A DNA stretch of 35,595 nt from Nitrospinaceae bacterium (GCA_029261675.1 JAJDBA010000142.1:1-35595); one strand, 5' to 3'; positions 21,179 to 29,784 are shown, counted from the stretch's first letter. Numbers and translations are program-made. Notes: generated by a model from the letters alone, not told the origin.

Positions 21179-22222
21179 ATGACAACCAAACGAATCACCA
21201 CAGGGTGGCGCGGGTTTTCTACAGCAAAGGAATCCGCTTATGGAACTCCGACAGCTCTGGCTACCGCCTTCAATTTTGAAGGACCGATCACCGATGTTCA
21301 GCCCAATGAAATACAAACCGATGAAAATGAAATAACCGGACTCAATGAACTAGCGATGCAGGAAATTCTCAATTGGAAACTCGACGGCAGTCATCAACAG
21401 CGCGCTATGCCACATAACATGGCTCATTTCCTATCGATGGTTATGGGTAAAGTGACCACCGATCAGCCAGATAATACTAATGACCCCACCGTGTATCGGC
21501 ACTATATCGAGCGTGATTTAGTGAACATTGTATTGCCTTCTTTGACAATGGTGGAATATGACGGAATCGCCGCAAAACGTTTTAGTGGATTGTTCGGGAA
21601 ATCCGTAAAAATTAGCGGTGAACGTGGGGATTTTGTGAAACTCGAAGCTCAGTTCGGCGGTATGGGTAAAGAAGAATCCAATTCAGATTCCAAACCTACT
21701 GTTGCGGGAGAATCTTATCTGCGTTACGGCGATGTTAATTTTATCCGTGGAGGATCGCTTTCTGGGTCTGTTGGTAGTGGTGACTTGGCTGTTGGCGGTT
21801 CTCCCACTTCGCTGCAAGGAGATTTGCAATCGTTTGAATGGACTATCGATAACCAGGCACAAACCATTTATGAAATGGGTGACAGCAGCAGTTATGTATC
21901 TCGGGTGGAGCGTGGTGATAAATTCAATCAGAGCTTATCCGCAGTATTTGAAATGCAGGACGATACTCATAAAACGGGACTGATCAATGGCAGCGAATAT
22001 GTGATGAATATACCGATTACTGGAGCTGTAATTGCAGATGGAGTGGGATCTTATAATTTCTCCTGCGATATTATTTTTCCTAAAGTGGTTTATAAAGAAG
22101 CCAAAAAAGACCGAGATGGAGAAATCGTTACAGTGAACGCAGAATTTCAAGTACTTGAAGATACAACCTATGGTTCTGTGATTGTAAAAATCATCAACGA
22201 ACAGGCCGCTTACTTAAGCTAA
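21179..22222 (+). CDS. Phage tail tube protein
   Basis: Likely start MTTKRITTGWRGFSTAKESAYGTPTALA; the ORF opens at 21044 inside repeat sequence. The family-like pattern GFSTAKESAYGTP and its position support the call. Confidence 0.75.
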   Translation: MTTKRITTGWRGFSTAKESAYGTPTALATAFNFEGPITDVQPNEIQTDENEITGLNELAMQEILNWKLDGSHQQRAMPHNMAHFLSMVMGKVTTDQPDNTNDPTVYRHYIERDLVNIVLPSLTMVEYDGIAAKRFSGLFGKSVKISGERGDFVKLEAQFGGMGKEESNSDSKPTVAGESYLRYGDVNFIRGGSLSGSVGSGDLAVGGSPTSLQGDLQSFEWTIDNQAQTIYEMGDSSSYVSRVERGDKFNQSLSAVFEMQDDTHKTGLINGSEYVMNIPITGAVIADGVGSYNFSCDIIFPKVVYKEAKKDRDGEIVTVNAEFQVLEDTTYGSVIVKIINEQAAYLS

Positions 22223-22239
22223 TAAAAGGAGATACCCGA

Positions 22240-22635
22240 GTGAAAGTTAATTTGAACCCAGGTGTTACAAATATAGAAATCCCTTACGGAGAAGTGAAAG
22301 TGGTGCTGGTGTTGAGGAGTACCTCCTCTGAAGAATTTTGTCATTTTTTAAAGTCGCGTTTTAAGTTTGGAACAGGCGGTGGTGTCATGGAAGACCAATC
22401 TTCATCTGCACGCATTGATTTTATTGATCAATTATTGCTCGACATTAAAGTTAAAGATAAAGAGGGAAATATTGGCGAAGCCGTTTTTACAGATTCCGAA
22501 AGTGGAGAAGAAAAACCTTTAACCCCTGAGACTCCCGATTGGAAGAAATATGTGTTGCCGTCTTTCAAGCACGCGGCGGCTGTTGTTTTTGAAGGGGTCA
22601 GCGCAAAAATGGAAAACGCCGTTTTAAAAAACTGA
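22240..22635 (+). CDS. Tail assembly chaperone, short form (G-like)
   Basis: 131 aa after the tail tube gene with a GTG start. Ends in slippery sequence TTTTAAAAAAC followed by TGA. Confidence 0.7.
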   Translation: MKVNLNPGVTNIEIPYGEVKVVLVLRSTSSEEFCHFLKSRFKFGTGGGVMEDQSSSARIDFIDQLLLDIKVKDKEGNIGEAVFTDSESGEEKPLTPETPDWKKYVLPSFKHAAAVVFEGVSAKMENAVLKN

Positions 22636-22922
22636 TCAGCTACTTTCAGGACAATGTGCCCGAGCTGGAAGTAGCGTACCAAAATTTTTTAAATCGAGTT
22701 TATGAAGAAACGGATAATCCCGAATGGAATATTGAAAACCACCCGACACGAAAAATTCTATCTCGTTATACAAATGGTTTCCGAAACTGGGTGAACTATC
22801 TTGAAAGTATGCTTTTACTTAAAAAGGGTGGCTATCCGTTTGGCAAGAACGACTTGGATATTGTGGATTGGAAAGCCTTGGCTTTGATGGAGCAAATTCA
22901 AGGTAAAAGCCAACAGATTTGA
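22626..22922 (+). CDS. Tail assembly chaperone T-like extension, expressed by -1 frameshift (GT-like fusion)
   Basis: After -1 slippage on A AAA AAC (22626-22632), the frame continues CTG ATC AGC TAC TTT CAG GAC AAT GTG CCC... into the 88-aa ORF 22656-22922. Confidence 0.7.
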   Translation, partial: KKLISYFQDNVPELEVAYQNFLNRVYEETDNPEWNIENHPTRKILSRYTNGFRNWVNYLESMLLLKKGGYPFGKNDLDIVDWKALALMEQIQGKSQQI

Positions 22923-22931
22923 ACAGGTAGT

Positions 22932-23210
22932 TTAAAAAATTTTTTTAAAAAAGTTGAAATAATAAACTGTTAAAGAAATATAAAATCCAAAATGAGGTAG
23001 CCAGGCCCAAACGGGTGGGGGTGTATCGCTATTGAACCATTCACTATTATTAGGAAAAATGATAACTAAACTTATAAGCGAAACAATAGCCATTGCCTTC
23101 ATCCAGAATTCATTTTTTGGTGCGGGTTCTTTTATACCGCACCGTGGGCAAAATAAAGCTTCTTGGGCGACTTGCTTTTGGCAGTTTTTACAGGGAAAGA
23201 GGAAGTTCAT
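22932..23210 (-). CDS. Zinc-ribbon plus TM protein
   Basis: FPCKNCQKQVAQEALFCPRCGIKE (CxxC-x12-CxxC), then two hydrophobic segments. Confidence 0.75.
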   Translation of the reverse strand: MNFLFPCKNCQKQVAQEALFCPRCGIKEPAPKNEFWMKAMAIVSLISLVIIFPNNSEWFNSDTPPPVWAWLPHFGFYISLTVYYFNFFKKIF

Positions 23211-23306
23211 TTTTTGTTTGAATAATTAGTTAATGGTTGAAAAATATTCTGTGAAATATATTAATTTATAGTTTCGCAAAGAAATACTCTATTGAGTTCG
23301 ATCTAA

Positions 23307-23702
23307 TTATTTTTGGTGGAGGTACCATACCCAACCGCATAAATTTATTATCAAAAATATATTACCTAAAAATTCGAAAAAGGGACTCCAGCGAAACCAG
23401 ACATCGTAATTTGCTATCAATAAAAATGTAAATAAAATTTGAGAAACAAATATATTGGTTTTTAGGTTTTCCTGGATGTCTGGATTGCGGATACCACAAT
23501 TTGGACATACATAAGCTTTTTGGAATACATCGGTTTCACAAGTTCTACAAGGTATTAAGGGGCTTGTGATTTTAGTTTTTCCTAATGAAGAGCTGTCTAA
23601 GTTACTTTGGACGATTTTAGGAATGGGTATTCCGCAGTTGGGACAGGTCACGGCTTTATCACTGATTTCTTTTCCGCATTCTTTACAGGGAGTTAATGGC
23701 AT
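23307..23702 (-). CDS. Double zinc-ribbon plus TM protein
   Basis: PCKECGKEISDKAVTCPNCGIPIP and PCRTCETDVFQKAYVCPNCGIRNP, then TM segments. Confidence 0.78.
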   Translation of the reverse strand: MPLTPCKECGKEISDKAVTCPNCGIPIPKIVQSNLDSSSLGKTKITSPLIPCRTCETDVFQKAYVCPNCGIRNPDIQENLKTNIFVSQILFTFLLIANYDVWFRWSPFFEFLGNIFLIINLCGWVWYLHQK

Positions 23703-23750
23703 TTATATTAGGTAATTTATTAAAAAGGAATTTACTTTTTATGGCATATA

Positions 23751-24046
23751 TCATTTAACAAAAATTGAAAAAAGCAATACTAGAACCACCATTGAAAAAA
23801 ATATATTAAATAGTGTATTGCATTCATGACAGGGGAAATAGGTTCCACAGGTGTCACAAAACCTTTGTCCATATTTTATTGAAGTACGGCACTTTCTACA
23901 GAAAACGGGAAGGGGCTTAAAATATAGCCCCTTAGATTTTTCGGGGGGGGGTATTTCATCCGCGGGATAGGTATCCCGCAGTTGGGGCAAGTCACGGCTT
24001 TATCACTGATTTCTTTTCCGCATTCATTGCATGGAATCAAGGCCAC
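23751..24046 (-). pseudogene. Double zinc-ribbon plus TM protein, split by a C9 homopolymer
   Basis: A GTG start at 24046 gives (V/M)ALIPCNECGKEISDKAVTCPNCGIPIPRMKYPPP in one frame. ORF 23751-23990 carries PPPEKSKGLYFKPLPVFCRKCRTSIKYGQRFCDTCGTYFPC plus TM in another. They meet at poly-C9 (poly-G on plus, 23943-23951). Confidence 0.65.
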
Positions 24047-24118
24047 CTAGCTAAACTCCTTTTTGATTAAGAAAAGGAAGAAGACAATAAAATCATATTT
24101 TATTCAGAGCTATAGCAA

Positions 24119-24229
24119 TCAGAACCATGTGCCGCAATGAACACAAATGGAATGTCTTTCTTTTACTTTGCCTTTGCATTTTCTACATAAGTCTTCGTTG
24201 TCGTTGATGAACCATTGCCAGAGTGCCAT
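24119..24229 (-). pseudogene. Truncated tandem copy of the 24234-24437 zinc-ribbon gene
   Basis: Encodes MALWQWFINDNEDLCRKCKGKVKERHSICVHCGTWF*, nearly identical to the first 36 residues of the neighbouring gene. Confidence 0.75.
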
Positions 24230-24233
24230 AGAG

Positions 24234-24437
24234 TTAACTGGAATAAAATTCAATTATATAGAGCAGTACAATTACTAGAATAAGAACAACAAATGTAAGG
24301 GTCCTTTTATTTGCTTCAGTGCAAGGGAACCATGTGCTGCAATGAACGCAAATGGAATGTCTTTCTTTTACCTTGCCTTTACATTTTCTGCAAAGATCGT
24401 CATTGTCATTGATGAACCATTGCCAAAGTGCCATGGG
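24234..24437 (-). CDS. Zinc-ribbon plus TM protein
   Basis: MALWQWFINDNDDLCRKCKGKVKERHSICVHCSTWFPCTEANKRTLTFVVLILVIVLLYIIEFYSS. Internal Met start inferred from the paralogous copy; the ORF opens at 24476. Confidence 0.72.
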   Translation of the reverse strand, partial: PMALWQWFINDNDDLCRKCKGKVKERHSICVHCSTWFPCTEANKRTLTFVVLILVIVLLYIIEFYSS

Positions 24438-24492
24438 ATGCCCTGAAAAATTCTGTTTACCTTGATTATATAACAAAAATTTGGATTAAGGA

Positions 24493-25650
24493 TTGAAAAT
24501 GGTTACTTCGACTACGGTTAATACAAAAATTATTGTAAATTTTGAAGATAAATTTACTGAAGCGGCCTGTCAGGCTGTTGAAACTTATAGGAAATGCCTG
24601 GAGAATGCCTTCAAACTTCAAAAACAAACTCCATCTTCATTTTTGGAAAATGCAACGAAAGGGATTGAGCAATTTTCTAAATCGGTAAATGGGTTTAAAA
24701 AAGATAGTGATCAGGTTTTGCGAGAAATGGTTCGGATCCAAAAACAAAGTGAAGAAGCCGCGCCATCGGTAGATCTTTTTTCACAAGCCTTTGCAAGGCT
24801 TGAAGAAGATGCGATTAAAGTAAATACTATTTTATTGGGATTAGCCATCCCAACTGCAATTGTGGGGTTTATTGCTCTTCCTCCTCAAATACAGACTGTA
24901 ATGGCATCTTTAACTCTTTTATATGCCACTTGGAAAATAGGCCAAAGTTTGCCTGAGTGGAGAGTGAGAGATAAACCGATTGATGAATATTTAAAAACGG
25001 TGAGCGATTCCTTTGAAAACCTTGCCAGCGCAAAGCCTCTTGAGCTGCAAATTATTTCTCAGGATATTTCTGTGCAGTTGAGCGAGGTCGAAAGGCTTAA
25101 AAGACAGTTTGAAGCACAAAGAGGGCTTTTTCTTCACTTGAATCTGGACGATAAAGCAACGGATGAAGCTTTAAATGTTCGTAATAAACTGGAAAAGACT
25201 TTTAAAGACCCTATCACTCAAATTATAAAAGTTGAAGAAGTACAAGCTAGGATGACTTTTAGAAAATCACCGAATCCATCAGATTTAGGCGACAGTGGTG
25301 GTGATTCTTCTGGTAGTTCCAGCGGATCGGGTGACTCTGGTGGTGGTTTTGATGGTTCTTCTGTCAATCCGGGTGGATTTGATACTTTCCCTTCGTTTTC
25401 TGCAGGTATTGACCGCGTGCCCCGCGATATGCTGGCGATGATCCATAAAGACGAAACGGTTCTCACCAAAAGCGAAGCGGAAGAGCGGCGGCGTGGCAAC
25501 TCGGGTGGGCTGGCTATTCAACGTGTGAGTATTAATATGAATATGCCCGACTCTTTTAATCCTTCAAACATGAAACGGCAAGATTTTCGTCAGTTCGCTA
25601 TGAAGTTGCAAGACGAATTGCACCGCCTCGACAGAAGAAGGTCCTTATAA
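24493..25650 (+). CDS. Short tail tape-measure protein
   Basis: 385 aa. N-terminal helices, hydrophobic segment (LGLAIPTAIVGFIALPPQIQTVMASLTLLYA), Gly/Ser linker, C-terminal FSAGIDRVPRDMLAMIHKDETVLTKSEAEERRR typical of tape-measure C-termini. Confidence 0.7.
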   Translation: MKMVTSTTVNTKIIVNFEDKFTEAACQAVETYRKCLENAFKLQKQTPSSFLENATKGIEQFSKSVNGFKKDSDQVLREMVRIQKQSEEAAPSVDLFSQAFARLEEDAIKVNTILLGLAIPTAIVGFIALPPQIQTVMASLTLLYATWKIGQSLPEWRVRDKPIDEYLKTVSDSFENLASAKPLELQIISQDISVQLSEVERLKRQFEAQRGLFLHLNLDDKATDEALNVRNKLEKTFKDPITQIIKVEEVQARMTFRKSPNPSDLGDSGGDSSGSSSGSGDSGGGFDGSSVNPGGFDTFPSFSAGIDRVPRDMLAMIHKDETVLTKSEAEERRRGNSGGLAIQRVSINMNMPDSFNPSNMKRQDFRQFAMKLQDELHRLDRRRSL

Positions 25651-25756
25651 CGGCTAACCGCCGTTGGCTATTGGTCGATTCCCATAAAGCAGAAGGTATC
25701 ATCAAGCCTTTAACTTTAGGTTTGCTCCTTGTTAGAGAGTCCTTTGTATAACTTTG

Positions 25757-25964
25757 TCATCCTTCGATGAACTCAGGATGACGATTTAAAAATCCTTCAA
25801 ATGCGTGTCATGCTGAGCCGTCACCCTGAGCTTGTCGAAGGGTGAAGAATCTCGTCATTGCAAATACTTCTACAGGTTCCGTTAAGTAACCCAGAATAAA
25901 CTTTGATGCAGGTGTTCACGAGGCAATCTGGATCGCCGCGCTCGTTTCACTCACTCGCGATGAT
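25757..25964. repeat. Cluster of host-type dispersed intergenic repeats
   Basis: GTCATCCTTCGATGAACTCAGGATGAC (25757-25783), CACCCTGAGCTTGTCGAAGGGTG (25823-25845) and GAGGCAATCTGGATCGCCGCGCTCGTTTCACTCACTCGCGATGA (about 25919-25964) resemble common intergenic repeats. Confidence 0.7.
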
Positions 25965-26030
25965 GTTCTGTGTTTAAAGGGATTAATCGTTTAAAAAAAT
26001 AGTGAAAAATTTTGAATTTGGAGTTTGGTT

Positions 26031-26405
26031 ATGAGTTTTGGTTTTTATTTTCCAACTAAGGCAGCGCCTACGGCTCAATGGGTGCCTGCTACTTTGCCGG
26101 ACCACCCGGCGGTTGAACCTGTAGATTTTCCTGAACAGATCACTTCGGTTACTTCTGGCGGTACGCTATATGTCCAGGAAAAAGGCAATAAACTGGAGAC
26201 GTTTTCGCTTTCTTTCAGTCGCGTCAGTCAGACGGATCGAGACTCGGCATTGGCGTTTTTCGAAGCGGTTAAAAAATCGTTCAACAGTTTTGAATATGAA
26301 GATAGAACCGGGGCCTTGCACACGGTTCGGTGGATGAACCTTTTCGATTTCCAATTGGTTGTTTTTGGAAAATATTCGGGATCGATTGAATTACGCAAAC
26401 AATGA
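26031..26405 (+). CDS. Phage tail protein
   Basis: MSFGFYFPTKAAPTAQWVPATLPDHPAVEPVDFPEQ...FFEAVKKSFNSFEYEDRTGALHTVRWMN resembles small distal-tail proteins by content and position. Confidence 0.55.
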   Translation: MSFGFYFPTKAAPTAQWVPATLPDHPAVEPVDFPEQITSVTSGGTLYVQEKGNKLETFSLSFSRVSQTDRDSALAFFEAVKKSFNSFEYEDRTGALHTVRWMNLFDFQLVVFGKYSGSIELRKQ

Positions 26406-26418
26406 GTAACAGGAGACA

Positions 26419-26739
26419 GTGATGATGGATTGGAGTACTTGCAAGTTAGAAGATTTTTCGCTTGAAGTCGATGTAGAAGAAATTCAAGAAATTGGACAAC
26501 GACAAATGTTCCCGGTACGGGTTTTTTATAAAGACGGGTCTCTTGCTTTTCTTACATCGGTTCCTATTCGATCGGAATTTTATTTGCAACTTCGGCAACG
26601 AGAAGACTGGAAAGAAAAATTAATGACGATTTTAAACCAACGTGTAAAAAATGAAATCGCTGAAAAGATTCGTTGCCAACAAATGGCCATCGATGACAAA
26701 TTGGAGTTTATGGAGTCGGGCCGTAACACCATCGTTTGA
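26419..26739 (+). CDS. Hypothetical phage tail-region protein
   Basis: 106 aa ORF between two tail genes; no clear domain. Confidence 0.5.
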   Translation: MMMDWSTCKLEDFSLEVDVEEIQEIGQRQMFPVRVFYKDGSLAFLTSVPIRSEFYLQLRQREDWKEKLMTILNQRVKNEIAEKIRCQQMAIDDKLEFMESGRNTIV

Positions 26740-26782
26740 AAATTTTTAAATGAACGCCCTCAAGGAAATGAGTATCCAAAGA

Positions 26783-26842
26783 ATATTTTTATTTAACAGG
26801 CGTACCAAGCCACTGGTAATTAAACCCACTTTGTGGGATTAA
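26783..26842 (+). repeat. Dispersed palindrome-rich repeat, copy 2
   Basis: ATATTTTTATTTAACAGGCGTACCAAGCCACTGGTAATTAAACCCACTTTGTGGGATTAAG; see copy 1. Confidence 0.8.
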
Positions 26843-26848
26843 GGTAAT

Positions 26849-29740
26849 TTGATGAGAACTGATTTTACGACAGGGTTCACCAACGCACGGAACAAAAAAG
26901 CCAATGCACCTTTGAACCTATTGCAAATTGATTGGCCTCAGATGAATGGACTGCCTGCGCTTACTCTTCGTTTGACAGATCGCAGCGGTATCCAAATTGA
27001 CGGGAATGATTGGTATCCGTTGGTCAAGGACATGGGCAATATTGACCGGCTCGTTTCTGCGGATCGTTTGACTGCCAACTCGGGTACCAGCCTCTCTGTT
27101 GAAGTTGTAAATATTCCGGTGGATTTATTCGGTAACGATAAACGGTTTTCGCATCTTTTTCGTAACCGTCCGCCTGAAGCGGCGACGGTCAAAATCTATC
27201 AGTGGTTTGCAGGGGAGGGTCTGGTTGGTTCTGATTTTGCTGAAATTTTTGTTTCTCGGATGGGGGATCCCATCGCTTACGATGAGTCGACTTGCTCTTT
27301 TGATTTGGTAGATATATCAGAAAGCTATGGTTCGGGTGTATTAGGAAATGCTTTGAAGCTTGAAGATTACCCGGATGCGCCGGAAGATTCTGTAGGAAAA
27401 ACCAAGCCTATTGTGATTGGTTCGGTTGAGGATGCTCCTGGTATTTTAGTAAGAAAATCTCAGCAGACGGTGTTGACTTCGGTAGCGGTGCCTGGTGGAA
27501 CGATTTTAACGGTTGCTACCACTGATAAATTTCCACCTTCAGGAACATTGATTGTTAATGATGATGAAGTGGACTACACAAGCATCAACTCCACCCAGTT
27601 TTTGGGTTGCAGTGGCATCAATGAATATCATTATGCCGACGATGCGGTTTTGGAAAAGGTTTCGGACCATCGGTATTTATTCAGTGATCCGGCATATCCC
27701 ATAAAACAAATCAGTAATGTGAAAGTGGGCGGGCATCTGGTGGGCTCTTCAGATTATTCTACTAGCCTTATGCAGGGCGAGGTGGTGTTTAGCTCTAAAC
27801 CCAAAAAATCTGATTCTATAGATACTAAATTTCTTCAAGCTCAGAATGATCAGGTAGGTGCTGGGAACAATGCTGGGAGCCCGACAAACGCGACTCTTCC
27901 TAATAGTCCAACGAATTACGCTAGTATTAACCAGAGCAATAGAACCCTTTCATTAAAACAAACCGATAACTTGCCTAATATTGGAGAAATCGGAAAAGTA
28001 TTTTTGAGGGTAGAACATTTTGTTGAAGAAAAACTGCCTAACGATAGCTTGACAGCCCATATTACAGGAGTGGGGCAGGTTGGAACTTTATCTGCCCCTG
28101 CGGTGGATGACGTTGTGGTTGCAAGTGGCACCACGGACATCACTCACACCCACCTGGATACACTTGGTTTTCCGATTAGCGACCCTCAACATCAGCATAT
28201 CGAAGCGTTGCCACCGAAGATCACGCAAAGTGCATTGTCTGGTGTGGGAGGGATGCAGATCTACTTAAATTCAGGGCAAACGCACACAATCACTTTTCCC
28301 GACCCTGGTCCCGGCACTTGGGCAACAGTAGAATATGGAATTGCGTTTGAATGGGGAGGGACAGTAATAGGTGGATCTTATCAAGCCGTTACTGCAACCT
28401 CACAATGTAATTCCGGATTTGGATATTTGCTTTGGAATAGGAGCGGAATAACGCAGACCTATACCACAGGTGGAAATATTGATAACGATTGTAATGTTAT
28501 CAAGATCAATCATAACACCAGCAATATCAATATGTATATTCGATCTGCAACGCGAGTGATTACGATGGCAACTCCTAATCCGGTTTCAACGCAATCTACA
28601 AATATTTCTACTTCCAAGACAGGTGGGCTTTCTCCACATTCCTCTAATTCAAGTGTTAATTCCACGGCAGAAAAAGCGACACGGAGCGTTGTTGATTTGT
28701 TTGACATTACCTCTCATGTGAACGGCGACTGGAACTGGTTTGAAAATCGCGAAAGCCAGGTTCAATACAATGGGTCGAGCGATGGACGTACGGCCTTCGT
28801 TGTTCATCTGGCTTATGAAATTGAATATGCGCGCCGTCGGATTGAGTTTACTGATGAAGTATCCGCCCAAATTGAAGGAGTCAAAGATGATGGGAGTATT
28901 ACAGGTGTTGCCGATTCTTTAATAGAACGCCCAGATCATATTTATAAATGGTCAATCATGAATGGTTTGAATTTGGATTCTTCTGTTATTGATAGCGCTT
29001 CAATGAGTCAGGCAGGAACCTTATTTGATAACTCGGGTTATTTGCTGGGGGGTATTGTGAATGAAAAAATTTCTTATTTAGATTTATGGCAAAGATGGGG
29101 GAAAGAGTGTCGAGCTTATTTTTATTGGGATCTAGGAAAAGCAAAAATTCTTTTTCGTCCTTTGAATTTATCTACAACAGCTACCGTTGCGGATAAAATA
29201 ATTCCTGGCAATATGGTTTTGGTTGATCCAAATGGTGTGGTTGAATTTAATGTGACGAGAAACCCTATTAATAATGTTGTGAATAAGTTGGACCTTAAAT
29301 ATAACCGAAAATGGACCGGAGATGACTATCAGGCAGTTGAGAGTTTGGTTGATTTAGAATCCCAAAATAAGTTTGGTATAAAAGAAAAACCAGGTGAATT
29401 TGATTTTAACTGGATTCGCAATCAGCCCATGGCTGTGGATATTGGGAATTTCTATTTGCAAGAGTTTAAAGAGCCACGGGATGTTTACGAAATTGGATTG
29501 CTTCTGGACAATATGGAAATTGAAAAAGGGGATATTCTTGAGGTCAACCCTCCGATAAATGAGCTTGATAAAGTTCACGCTCTTGTTCTGGGATCGGGAC
29601 GAGTGGTGGGTTCGGGTATTGAACAGAGAATGGATACTATAAAAATTGTTGCGAGGCAAATGGGAGGCGTTGTTGGAAATGAAGGGTTTGGTTTGCAGGT
29701 TTTTGGAACAAGTGGATTTGCAGGGGTTGAAAGAAATTAA
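26849..29740 (+). CDS. Large tail hub / host-specificity protein
   Basis: 963 aa. N-terminal TDFTTGFTNARNKKANAPLNLLQIDWP...LTLRLTDRSGIQIDGNDWYPLV tail-baseplate type, KPIVIGSVEDAPGILV, a fibre-like middle, and a C-terminal hub-like part. Confidence 0.7.
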   Translation: MMRTDFTTGFTNARNKKANAPLNLLQIDWPQMNGLPALTLRLTDRSGIQIDGNDWYPLVKDMGNIDRLVSADRLTANSGTSLSVEVVNIPVDLFGNDKRFSHLFRNRPPEAATVKIYQWFAGEGLVGSDFAEIFVSRMGDPIAYDESTCSFDLVDISESYGSGVLGNALKLEDYPDAPEDSVGKTKPIVIGSVEDAPGILVRKSQQTVLTSVAVPGGTILTVATTDKFPPSGTLIVNDDEVDYTSINSTQFLGCSGINEYHYADDAVLEKVSDHRYLFSDPAYPIKQISNVKVGGHLVGSSDYSTSLMQGEVVFSSKPKKSDSIDTKFLQAQNDQVGAGNNAGSPTNATLPNSPTNYASINQSNRTLSLKQTDNLPNIGEIGKVFLRVEHFVEEKLPNDSLTAHITGVGQVGTLSAPAVDDVVVASGTTDITHTHLDTLGFPISDPQHQHIEALPPKITQSALSGVGGMQIYLNSGQTHTITFPDPGPGTWATVEYGIAFEWGGTVIGGSYQAVTATSQCNSGFGYLLWNRSGITQTYTTGGNIDNDCNVIKINHNTSNINMYIRSATRVITMATPNPVSTQSTNISTSKTGGLSPHSSNSSVNSTAEKATRSVVDLFDITSHVNGDWNWFENRESQVQYNGSSDGRTAFVVHLAYEIEYARRRIEFTDEVSAQIEGVKDDGSITGVADSLIERPDHIYKWSIMNGLNLDSSVIDSASMSQAGTLFDNSGYLLGGIVNEKISYLDLWQRWGKECRAYFYWDLGKAKILFRPLNLSTTATVADKIIPGNMVLVDPNGVVEFNVTRNPINNVVNKLDLKYNRKWTGDDYQAVESLVDLESQNKFGIKEKPGEFDFNWIRNQPMAVDIGNFYLQEFKEPRDVYEIGLLLDNMEIEKGDILEVNPPINELDKVHALVLGSGRVVGSGIEQRMDTIKIVARQMGGVVGNEGFGLQVFGTSGFAGVERN

Positions 29741-29784
29741 CAATGGATAAAAAAGTTTGAATATAAAATCTTGGAGATTAATGA

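Noticed and set aside
23032-23229. Plus-strand ORF 23032-23229 between chaperone and tape measure
   Set aside because: Antisense to a zinc-ribbon gene with clear CxxC motifs on the minus strand.
21032-26842. CRISPR array interpretation of the repeats in the tail operon
   Set aside because: Only two diverged, inverted copies 5.7 kb apart; no regular spacing and no cas genes.
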